A stretch of 5,391 nucleotides of DNA from Dehalococcoidales bacterium (GTDB lineage Bacteria; Chloroflexota; Dehalococcoidia; Dehalococcoidales; UBA3254), in NCBI GenBank assembly GCA_028718465.1, contig JAQULX010000224.1, positions 1 through 5,391 of the forward strand. The letters are read 5' to 3'. Positions within the stretch are counted from its first letter, which is position 1, and each line of letters begins with the position of its first letter. Shown here one piece after another: positions 1-5,391 of the stretch. Position numbers and translations under genes: made by a program. Under the pieces are notes generated by a model. That model was not told the DNA's origin. It did not search any database and saw nothing but the letters and a program-made list of their open reading frames with translations.

Positions 1-86
1 GTGGCCTTTTCTAATCCGGTAGCGGTGGTTTTGGCAGTCGAGGCAATGAGATAATCTGTATATAAATCTAATAATTGTAGGTTCAT
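1..86 (-). CDS. IS transposase, N-terminal fragment (runs off the left window edge)
   Basis: Reading the minus strand from the ATG at 86-84 gives an open frame of 28 codons that reaches the window edge without a stop. It begins MNLQLLDLYTDYLIAS and continues to TTATGLEKA. From memory, this opening (hydrophobic start, 'LYxDYL', then 'TATGL') is typical of a group of IS4/IS701-like DDE transposases whose next residues usually read like a 'SHDxxTRFL' segment; that part lies outside the window. The ribosome binding site is weak, which is common for transposases. It is divergent from the operon and does not belong to it. The piece is short, so the family call rests on a recalled N-terminal pattern only. 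The element's own end must lie somewhere in 87-399 but could not be placed with certainty. Confidence 0.6.
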   Translation of the reverse strand, partial: MNLQLLDLYTDYLIASTAKTTATGLEKA

Positions 87-145
87 ATTTCTATTTTAAC
101 TGATCGCTTATTTTACTTGAATTGCTTTTTATATCAGCTTAGTCA

Positions 146-220
146 AGCCGTAACATGAGTGAATAATATGGATTCCAGACCCTTAATGGGTCGAGTTTAA
201 ATACATTCAGTAATACGGCT
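146..220. repeat. Nested inverted repeat upstream of the transposase gene
   Basis: The outer arms AGCCGTA (146-152) and TACGGCT (214-220) are exact reverse complements. Between them sits a tight hairpin with arms GACCC (178-182) and GGGTC (188-192) and a five-base loop. It lies in the leader of the minus-strand transposase, so it may be a regulatory or end structure of the insertion sequence, for example shielding the transposase start from read-through transcription. No T-tract follows on either strand that would make it a clear terminator. The short arms could also be chance in a sequence this long. Confidence 0.4.
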
Positions 221-293
221 CCGCCTTTAATGAGTTTTAAGTTACCTCACCTTATTTTTCTGCTGCTCCAAAAAGGTAATTCGATTTAAAGTA

Positions 294-322
294 TTGTCCG
301 TAAGCTAAACTTTGTGTAGAAT
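294..322 (+). promoter_or_regulatory. Probable sigma70-type promoter of the four-gene operon
   Basis: TTGTCC (294-299, four of six matches to TTGACA) and TAGAAT (317-322, five of six matches to TATAAT) are separated by exactly 17 bases. Transcription would start near 329, leaving a leader of about 70 bases before the methyltransferase ATG at 400. A second -10-like hexamer, CATAAT (326-331), lies just downstream. No other equally good pair was noticed in the region, and the gaps inside the operon show no obvious promoter. The -35 element could lie in the end of the neighbouring insertion sequence, which would make this a hybrid promoter; that is not established. Confidence 0.5.
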
Positions 323-352
323 AGACATAATCAAAAAGAACTCCTTATGAGC

Positions 353-366
353 TTTATTTAAATAAA
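353..366. promoter_or_regulatory. Perfect 14-bp palindrome, possible operator
   Basis: TTTATTTAAATAAA is its own reverse complement. It lies about 25 bases downstream of the predicted transcription start and 33 bases upstream of the first start codon, a position where a bound repressor could block transcription. No regulator gene is present in the window. An all-A/T palindrome is more likely by chance than a mixed one, so the operator role is only a suggestion. Confidence 0.3.
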
Positions 367-399
367 TGTTAGAGCATCGAGCACTTTCAAAGGAAGATA

Positions 400-1260
400 A
401 TGCCAATATTAAGCCCTTTAAGATATCCAGGCGCAAAGCGGCGTCTAGCCAGTTATATAGCTGAAACCTTAGAAAAAAACCAGTTATTGCCCGATATTTT
501 TATCGAACCATTTGCAGGCGGGGCAAGCGTTTCGCTGGAGCTTCTTAAATCAAACAAGGTCGACAAAATTGGTATTGCGGATAAGGATCCACTAGTTGCT
601 GCATTTTGGAAAACTGTTTTTTGGGATAGTGACTGGCTTATAAGCCAAATAATGAGCATAGAAATTACGGTTGAAGCTTGGAGACGTTTCCAGGTTTGCA
701 CTCCAGTTAGCACGCGGGAAAAGGCCCTCAAATGCCTTTTTATTAACAGAACTAGTTTTTCAGGAATTATGGCTGGAGCCGGCCCCATTGGTGGATTTGA
801 GCAAAAATCACAATATAAAATCGATTGCCGCTTTCCTAGACAGGAACTAACTCGTCGTGTTATCCAGGCTCAAGAGTTGTCCGGTCGTGTAGCTTTCGTT
901 TGGAATACTTCTTGGAACACCACATTAGGCCGAGTTGCCCAAATGTCTGAAAAAGGCACTTTGCCTAAAAGTATTCTATATTACTTTGACCCTCCTTTTT
1001 TTGAGGAGGCCGATAGGTTATATACATACTGGTTCAAGCCTAAAGATCATATTAGTTTTCGAGATTCTGTTAGAAAGCTTAGTGTCCCTTGGATTATCAG
1101 CTATGATTCGTCCCCGAAGGTTCATGAGCTATATGGAAATAGAGATCACAATGGTAGTACGATTCAGTGTTTGTATTCTATAGCAGGTCCAGGACCACGC
1201 AAATCTGAAGAGGTTATAATTACTAACCTTAAACAACTTCCAGAACGAGCTCAGCTTTGA
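400..1260 (+). CDS. D12-class (Dam-like) DNA adenine N6-methyltransferase
   Basis: Predicted to transfer a methyl group from S-adenosylmethionine to the N6 of adenine in a specific DNA site. It has 286 residues, the usual size for the Dam/D12 family. Motifs appear in family order: SPLRYPGAK near the N terminus (residues 5-13); the SAM-binding motif I as EPFAGGAS (36-43); an acidic DKDP segment after it; the NRTSFSG stretch (116-122) followed by a G-rich loop; the catalytic motif IV as DPPF (197-200); and the closing EEVIITN strand (270-276). Motif IV usually reads DPPY in this family, so Phe at the fourth position is a variant. The start is supported by AAGGA five bases upstream. It is first in the operon, 43 bases before the HerA gene, so a role in marking self DNA for the HerA-NurA pair is likely. 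The target sequence is unknown; GATC is common for relatives but cannot be read from the protein. Confidence 0.9.
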   Translation: MPILSPLRYPGAKRRLASYIAETLEKNQLLPDIFIEPFAGGASVSLELLKSNKVDKIGIADKDPLVAAFWKTVFWDSDWLISQIMSIEITVEAWRRFQVCTPVSTREKALKCLFINRTSFSGIMAGAGPIGGFEQKSQYKIDCRFPRQELTRRVIQAQELSGRVAFVWNTSWNTTLGRVAQMSEKGTLPKSILYYFDPPFFEEADRLYTYWFKPKDHISFRDSVRKLSVPWIISYDSSPKVHELYGNRDHNGSTIQCLYSIAGPGPRKSEEVIITNLKQLPERAQL

Positions 1261-1303
1261 AAATAATAAATGATTATCAAGTACAAGGGAATGGAGGAAA
1301 AGG

Positions 1304-3346
1304 ATGACACAATCTAATGTTAACAGAATATTAAGAGAAGATCCGCTACCATCTTTAGTTCAGCCAGAAAATTTCGTTGGGTGGGTCTACTCCATAGATT
1401 ATGACTCAGCCTTAGTAATGACAAACGACCTTTGGAAGGCAAACGCTCTTGGTGTTCCTCATAACTGCTTCCTTGTCGCAGTACGCTTTGATCCTGAACG
1501 GTATTCGGAAGTACCTGAAGAAGAACGTGAATCAATCTTGCTTCGAGTTATTGGTTCAGTTAAACTTCCGCAAGACGATAATCTCATAGCTACCAAGGTT
1601 GATCATTTCCAGAGGCAGCGAGGCAACCAGGTTGCCAATGGTGCGAGAGAATATGATGACCTAACCTTAAATCAACTACAATTTGGAGGCCTTCAATGCC
1701 GAGTACTTGGCACATTTTTCACAAAGGAGGGTAGTCTGAGACTGGGGAGCGATTTGGAATCATTCTCGACTGCAGCCTCGCTGAGCGTTTACAGACCTCG
1801 AAAAAATGCTTTGGAAACTATAGTCAATTATGTTGATCCTGATAGACTTAATGCAGCACAACAGCAAGCTACACAGCTCGGAATTAACAGACTGCCACAG
1901 CCGTTCAGGGTAGGAATTGTACGGTATACATCGACTGCGAGGTTACACCAACGAGATCAGACTGAGTTTGTCCCTGTAAGGGTCCAGCCGTCAGATTTTC
2001 TAGCTAGACGAACCGCTGTTTTTGGAATGACCAGAACTGGTAAATCTAACACTATAAAACATCTGGTCTCGGCCGTAAAAAGAGTTGCAGATGCCAGCCA
2101 GGTACCGATTGGCCAAATAATATTCGACATAAATGGCGAGTATGCAAACCCGAATCAACAAGACAGAGGCGCCATCGCAATGGTCTTTCCTAGAGACACC
2201 ATAAGATATAGAATGCTCAGAACCGAAGGTTTCGAGGAACTTCAAACAAATTTTTACATCCAGATTCCCGAAGGAATGAATATTATAAGAGAGGTTCTCA
2301 AGAATAGTAGGAGCGGTAGCACCACAGCCCAAGATGTGCTCACGTTTCTCAGATGCACATTGGATGAGCCTGATCGCGCAGAAGATCCTGGAGAGCATAG
2401 TAGGTGGCAAGTTAAAGTTGCTGCTTACCAAGCCCTACTCTATAAGGCTGGTTTTCCCGTTCCTAACGGTTTACGTGTTAGGTTTATTGCAAATGCAAAT
2501 GTTCAAACTATTGTGCAGAATACTACTGTGCCAAATATTGCTAGAAGACAATTTGGTGACGTTAGCCGAGCAGGGCTTACTATAGAAGACACCGTAGCTT
2601 GGTTTCTTGCTGCCCGGCAGGCAAATCGTGCTACGCAGTTATTAAGCACTAGCGGAGAGCCGTGGATAGATGAGGAACTTCGCGCAATGCTTAATATGTT
2701 GGCTCAGCGAAACGAAGGTGATGGAAGAATAAATGGGTATAGGGTACTTGGAGAAGTTATTCCTTATCATTCACCAAGGCGGCAAGCTGAAGTAGGGCAG
2801 GAAATCTATGAGCATCTTGCTGCAGGAAGAATTGTTATACTTGATCTTTCAGTCGGCCCCGCGTTCTTAAGGGTTCCTCTGGCCGAGCGAGTTGCTCGCC
2901 ATATATTTAATAGATCTATGGAACAATTTGTGGCTGGCCAAAACCCCCCCAATATTATGGTTTATGTCGAAGAAGCGCATAATTTATTGGGTAAGGAATT
3001 GGATCTCCTTTATACGTGGCCTAGATTGGCTAAAGAAGGCGCGAAATTTAGAATAGGGCTTGTATATAGCACCCAAGAAGTTTCATCCGTCCATCCCAAT
3101 ATATTAGCCAACACTGAGAACTGGTTTGTTTCTCATTTGAATAATGAGAATGAGATAAAAACACTTGCACATTTCTACGATTTTAGTGACTTTTCCAGAT
3201 CATTACTTCGTGCCCAAGATGTTGGCTTTACCAGGATTAAGACTCTTTCAAGCCCATTTGTGGTTCCGGTTCAGATCGATATGTTTGCTCCTGCAGCCAC
3301 ACCTACTACCACAACTGCTGTCGCGCCTGCTGCCAATTCAGGTTAG
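1304..3346 (+). CDS. herA: HerA-like hexameric DNA helicase/translocase ATPase
   Basis: Predicted ring-shaped motor of the FtsK/HerA superfamily that pumps double-stranded DNA into its nuclease partner. The N-terminal third (about residues 20-150) has the beta-rich look of a HAS-barrel domain. The ATPase core follows, with Walker A GMTRTGKS (241-248, Lys247), a conserved strand ILDLS (Asp514), Walker B as VYVEEAHN (553-560, acidic pair Glu556-Glu557) and the post-Walker-B segment FRIGLVYSTQE (582-592) that carries the sensor Gln and a nearby Arg. A long, mostly helical stretch (about 300-500) lies between Walker A and B, as in bacterial HerA. The last 20 residues are a Thr/Ala/Pro-rich, probably disordered tail. 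At 680 residues it is longer than archaeal HerA (about 500). GGAGG at 1293-1297 sits six bases before the ATG. The partner is the NurA gene 39 bases downstream. All key motifs look intact, so activity is expected. Confidence 0.92.
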   Translation: MTQSNVNRILREDPLPSLVQPENFVGWVYSIDYDSALVMTNDLWKANALGVPHNCFLVAVRFDPERYSEVPEEERESILLRVIGSVKLPQDDNLIATKVDHFQRQRGNQVANGAREYDDLTLNQLQFGGLQCRVLGTFFTKEGSLRLGSDLESFSTAASLSVYRPRKNALETIVNYVDPDRLNAAQQQATQLGINRLPQPFRVGIVRYTSTARLHQRDQTEFVPVRVQPSDFLARRTAVFGMTRTGKSNTIKHLVSAVKRVADASQVPIGQIIFDINGEYANPNQQDRGAIAMVFPRDTIRYRMLRTEGFEELQTNFYIQIPEGMNIIREVLKNSRSGSTTAQDVLTFLRCTLDEPDRAEDPGEHSRWQVKVAAYQALLYKAGFPVPNGLRVRFIANANVQTIVQNTTVPNIARRQFGDVSRAGLTIEDTVAWFLAARQANRATQLLSTSGEPWIDEELRAMLNMLAQRNEGDGRINGYRVLGEVIPYHSPRRQAEVGQEIYEHLAAGRIVILDLSVGPAFLRVPLAERVARHIFNRSMEQFVAGQNPPNIMVYVEEAHNLLGKELDLLYTWPRLAKEGAKFRIGLVYSTQEVSSVHPNILANTENWFVSHLNNENEIKTLAHFYDFSDFSRSLLRAQDVGFTRIKTLSSPFVVPVQIDMFAPAATPTTTTAVAPAANSG

Positions 3347-3372
3347 TACAAGTGATGGCAAGCTTAATTAGT

Positions 3373-3377
3373 GGAGG
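3373..3377 (+). promoter_or_regulatory. Ribosome binding site that fixes the NurA start
   Basis: GGAGG at 3373-3377 lies eight bases before the ATG at 3386. The upstream in-frame GTG at 3371 overlaps this Shine-Dalgarno sequence and has no comparable site before it, so the ATG is the better start and the five residues encoded from the GTG are probably not made. Confidence 0.75.
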
Positions 3378-3385
3378 AGAAAAAC

Positions 3386-4780
3386 ATGCCATATTTAGGT
3401 GAATTCGCCAACAAATCATCTCATGAAGATATAATAAGGAATCCAGAAGTAGCTGAATTTCTGTCGAGCTGTGAGTACTTAACTCAGCCTTCAGATGAAG
3501 AGGCAGGTACCATTGTACGTTCCTTTGTAGATGCTCCTTCAACTACTGGGATAAGCTTACCTCAGCATGTTATTGCCATTGACGGTAGCCTGTATGAATC
3601 TAGTTTGGATAAGAGGTTACCAAGCACAAAAGTGGGATACATCAAGATAGGTGGCATACTAATACAAATGTCCGAGGTAGGAGCCTTGAGAGTGCATGGT
3701 GGCCGGTTCGTTGATCCTTTTCGAGTTGCAAAGCTTGAGGAGCACAACTGGCCTCTGACTTTTACTCTACCGAGTGCAAACGTAAAGTCTCGAGGTTGTG
3801 CCACTGTGCAGGAAAGTTTTAGGCACTGTTTAGATCGGCAATTATATGATCACCGTACCCGCTTTAATGCTGGAGACCCGGCAACAAGTCTAAGGACAAC
3901 ACTATTTCATTTGGCAGCACTTAGAACAGGAGACTTATTCACCGGTGACCCGCATGTTCTAAAAATTCACAGGTGTCCATCATGTGATCAGGGTCCATTG
4001 GAAGTATATGATCAGTCTGATGATCAGCAATGTCCACATTGTCATCGTCCAATTTATCCCACGGATTGTTTACGACTATGGGAAGAAGTCTCTGAATTTC
4101 AATCAAATGAGATGGCTTTGAATCGTTTTATGGGTGTAGTTGAGCACCTTCTTCCAATTCACTACATAAGACATATTTATAGGAATTCTTCGCTTCTTTT
4201 AGGATCTCTCGCCTTCTTTATTGATGGGCCTTTAGCGCGGTTTGGCACTTCAGCTTGGCTTCATGCCTCTATCATGAAATACATTTTTAAGATTAATCAA
4301 GATTTAAAGCGCCTTGGAACTCAAGAGATGGTTATGATTGGATTGCAGAAAACAGGGCAAATTGTGGATCACGTCTCAGTTTTAGATCGCTATATACCCG
4401 TTAATCATTTATTACCCATCAACGATGAATATAGATACAAATATATTGTAATGGGTAGGGATCCATCAGCCCATGGGTTTGGCTCGGAAACATATTACGG
4501 ACAAGATTTTATCTATAAGACACCAAGTGGCCGGACTTTTGTTTTAGGAATACCTTATCCTTTTGAATACAAAGAACCAGTAAGAGAATTTAGTAGTCGC
4601 AAAACTGATATCAGTATATATGATTCTCTTCCTAGGGCATTGGCATTAATACAGCATTTTGAAACAGACTTATATACCAATGCTGTTATTCCAATTGCAC
4701 TGGCACATAGATATACTGCTATCAGCCTAGAACCAGGAGGAACAGTGCTTGACCTTTTAACTGAAAGAGCACTCGGTTAA
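3386..4780 (+). CDS. nurA: NurA-domain nuclease with internal zinc ribbon
   Basis: Predicted nuclease that dimerises, docks on the HerA hexamer and degrades DNA fed to it, using metal ions. The 464-residue chain shows the split NurA fold: the first catalytic strand IAIDGS (Asp66), the second acidic strand FFIDGPLA (Asp280), and the C-terminal PIALAHRYTAIS segment with His441. I match these tentatively to the Asp, Asp and His residues of the archaeal NurA active site; I could not assign the family's glutamate. Between the two acidic strands lies a zinc ribbon, with CPSC (197-200) and CPHC (216-219) separated by 15 residues and an extra Cys at 228, followed by a helical stretch. Archaeal NurA is about 330-350 residues, so the ribbon and surrounding insertion explain most of the extra length; similar ribbons occur in bacterial relatives as I recall them. 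It is 39 bases after herA and 25 before the next gene. Confidence 0.85.
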   Translation: MPYLGEFANKSSHEDIIRNPEVAEFLSSCEYLTQPSDEEAGTIVRSFVDAPSTTGISLPQHVIAIDGSLYESSLDKRLPSTKVGYIKIGGILIQMSEVGALRVHGGRFVDPFRVAKLEEHNWPLTFTLPSANVKSRGCATVQESFRHCLDRQLYDHRTRFNAGDPATSLRTTLFHLAALRTGDLFTGDPHVLKIHRCPSCDQGPLEVYDQSDDQQCPHCHRPIYPTDCLRLWEEVSEFQSNEMALNRFMGVVEHLLPIHYIRHIYRNSSLLLGSLAFFIDGPLARFGTSAWLHASIMKYIFKINQDLKRLGTQEMVMIGLQKTGQIVDHVSVLDRYIPVNHLLPINDEYRYKYIVMGRDPSAHGFGSETYYGQDFIYKTPSGRTFVLGIPYPFEYKEPVREFSSRKTDISIYDSLPRALALIQHFETDLYTNAVIPIALAHRYTAISLEPGGTVLDLLTERALG

Positions 4781-4805
4781 CTTTAAGGTTAATGGAGATA
4801 TAATT

Positions 4806-5300
4806 ATGGCCACTTACGGTACTACTTTATTTGGAATCAGAAGAGGGTTTCGCATAATAGGTTTAACCGGATACACCGGATCTGGGTGCAGTACTGCTAG
4901 CAGAATTTTAAGAAACCGTAAAAAACCAGAGCTACCAGGAGAAGAATCTTTAAACAATGTCGATAGGGAGGACTATAGGAAGCTCAATGAAACTTGGGAT
5001 GCACTTGACTGGGAGGGTCATACCGAAATAGAAGTTGGCGCGATAATTTTTATGTTCATTATAAGTCAAGCTCTTCAAAATAGTCACGCAAAAGAAGCTC
5101 TAGGTAATATAAGGTCGCTTGCATTACCATTTAAAAAAAACCTTGAAGGCATAAAATTCTTATATAAAGATGCCGATGTCAGTCTCCTAAACGCTGCTAA
5201 AAAATTACTTTTGGCCTATAAGACCACAGTGCCAATATATAAAAAATTTAAGCAATCTTATATAATTAAACTTTGGACAAATTCTGAGTGCTATGCCTAA
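4806..5300 (+). CDS. P-loop nucleotide-kinase-like protein with Lys-to-Cys Walker A, probably C-terminally truncated
   Basis: 164 residues. An N-terminal strand FRIIGLTG leads into a P-loop, GYTGSGCST (residues 22-30), with Cys28 where Walker A normally has Lys. From memory, 'GLTGxxGSGCST' occurs in proteins that join a dNMP-kinase-like domain to a C-terminal dCMP/dCTP-deaminase domain, some of them antiphage dCTP deaminases. No deaminase zinc motif (HxE, PCxxC) is present. After a lysine-rich helical stretch (about 105-155) the frame ends in a short tail with no family look (KLWTNSECYA). Neither other frame restores a longer product: both meet stops soon before or after this point. The likely reading is a gene cut by insertion or recombination near 5283-5300, or a lineage-specific short form. 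GGAG at 4794-4797 gives a good start. It is AT-rich and follows nurA by 25 bases. It may bind nucleotides or sense the nucleotide pool; kinase activity without the Walker Lys is doubtful. Confidence 0.65.
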   Translation: MATYGTTLFGIRRGFRIIGLTGYTGSGCSTASRILRNRKKPELPGEESLNNVDREDYRKLNETWDALDWEGHTEIEVGAIIFMFIISQALQNSHAKEALGNIRSLALPFKKNLEGIKFLYKDADVSLLNAAKKLLLAYKTTVPIYKKFKQSYIIKLWTNSECYA

Positions 5301-5320
5301 GTTATGTTATTTTAAGGGTA

Positions 5321-5379
5321 TTAACCCTGACCTTGCTGAGGACAATATTGATATGCTCCCGATGTCCTCTCGGGGTTAA
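5321..5379. repeat. Long bulged stem-loop just after the last gene
   Basis: TTAACCCTGA (5321-5330) pairs with TCGGGGTTAA (5370-5379) over ten positions with one G-T wobble. GAGGACA (5338-5344) pairs perfectly with TGTCCTC (5363-5369). The two stems are adjacent on the 3' side and separated by a seven-base bulge (5331-5337) on the 5' side; the loop is 18 bases. A competing small hairpin, AGGGT (5315-5319) with ACCCT (5324-5328), shares bases with the outer stem. There is no T-tract after it, so it is not a standard intrinsic terminator. It could be the folded end of a mobile element, a recombination site or a structured RNA. GTTAAAC at 5375-5381 fits the right core of an integron attC site (GTTRRRY), but the left core fits poorly. 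Confidence 0.5.
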
Positions 5380-5391
5380 ACAGTACATTAA

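Larger units (their letters stand above)
87..399. other. Non-coding region between the divergent transposase and the methyltransferase operon
   Basis: No convincing protein or RNA gene is visible in these 313 bases on either strand. The region is AT-rich. It holds a nested inverted repeat (146-220), a sigma70-like promoter pointing at the operon (294-322), a perfect AT-rich palindrome (353-366) and the operon's first ribosome binding site (AAGGA, 390-394). The insertion sequence whose transposase starts at 86 must end somewhere here. The near side (87 to about 220) is more likely element DNA, and the part close to 400 is more likely native leader. No clear terminal inverted repeat or target duplication can be identified because the other end of the element lies outside the window. 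Confidence 0.6.

Noticed and set aside
2000..2431. Minus-strand open frame of 143 codons opposite herA (and similar shorter ones at 453-788, 1320-1535, 3306-3542 and 3562-3804).
   Set aside because: They lie opposite well-supported genes with intact motifs, have no recognisable domains and are shadows of the plus-strand coding.
2944..2950. Run of seven C bases in herA just before Walker B, as a possible phase-variation tract.
   Set aside because: Seven bases is short for a phase-variable tract, and the run simply encodes two prolines after an AAC codon in an intact frame.
3985..4026. Three TGATCA sites within 42 bases in the NurA gene, as a possible methylation-sensitive control cluster.
   Set aside because: They arise from three Asp-Gln codon pairs in the zinc ribbon region and lie inside a gene; GATC frequency across the window does not look unusual.
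5133..5140. Run of eight A bases in the P-loop gene as a possible frameshift site giving a longer product.
   Set aside because: Both shifted frames meet a stop within a few codons (TGA in one, TAA in the other), so slippage would only shorten the protein.
179..5347. Eight-base inverted matches between the two flanks: ACCCTTAA (179-186) with TTAAGGGT (5312-5319), and TATTGTCC (292-299) with GGACAATA (5340-5347), as possible ends of one composite element.
   Set aside because: The two matches occur in the wrong relative order to be one inverted end, and short matches like these are expected by chance over two few-hundred-base flanks.
5293..5379. Small plus-strand frame of 28 codons starting inside the end of the P-loop gene (MPKLCYF...).
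   Set aside because: It has no ribosome binding site, lies largely within the inverted repeat, and shows no recognisable family; length is within chance.
5302..5391. Minus-strand frame open from the right edge to a stop at 5302, which could be the tail of a convergent gene.
   Set aside because: Only 29 sense codons, a second minus frame is also partly open, and the sequence is dominated by the stem-loop; nothing supports coding.

Overview
The window carries a compact, co-directional four-gene operon (plus strand, 400-5300). It lies to the right of the 5' end of an insertion-sequence transposase gene that runs off the left edge on the minus strand. In order, the operon genes are: a D12-class (Dam-like) DNA adenine methyltransferase; a HerA-like hexameric DNA translocase with HAS-barrel and FtsK/HerA ATPase; a NurA-family nuclease with an internal zinc ribbon; and a short P-loop protein. 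The fourth protein resembles the N-terminal nucleotide-kinase-like part of dCMP/dCTP-deaminase-type defence proteins, but its P-loop has Cys where the Walker A Lys should be. Gaps between genes are 43, 39 and 25 bases and each gene has its own purine-rich ribosome binding site, so transcription as one unit is likely.

Organism: bacterial. The strong GGAGG-type ribosome binding sites, the sigma70-like promoter and the IS transposase fit a moderately AT-rich bacterium (roughly 40% G+C by eye, not counted). A gammaproteobacterium or a similar environmental Gram-negative is my guess. Nothing in the window fixes the taxon.

Layout: 1-86, start of a transposase gene on minus. 87-399, AT-rich non-coding DNA with a nested inverted repeat, a good sigma70-like promoter (294-322) and a perfect 14-bp palindrome (353-366). 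400-1260, methyltransferase. 1304-3346, HerA. 3386-4780, NurA, where the ATG at 3386 is preferred over a GTG at 3371. 4806-5300, P-loop protein. 5301-5391, no convincing gene, but a striking nested stem (5321-5379, 17 paired positions).

Function (inference): HerA and NurA form a motor-nuclease pair that resects DNA ends in archaea, and HerA homologues recur in bacterial antiphage systems with other effectors. A co-transcribed DNA methyltransferase suggests self/non-self marking in a restriction-modification-like or BREX-like logic. The fourth gene suggests a nucleotide-sensing or nucleotide-pool arm. I do not recognise this exact four-gene combination as a named system. The fourth gene looks cut short: no deaminase zinc motif is present, and the structured DNA that follows may mark an insertion or recombination junction, so the operon's right end may be damaged or continue differently in relatives.
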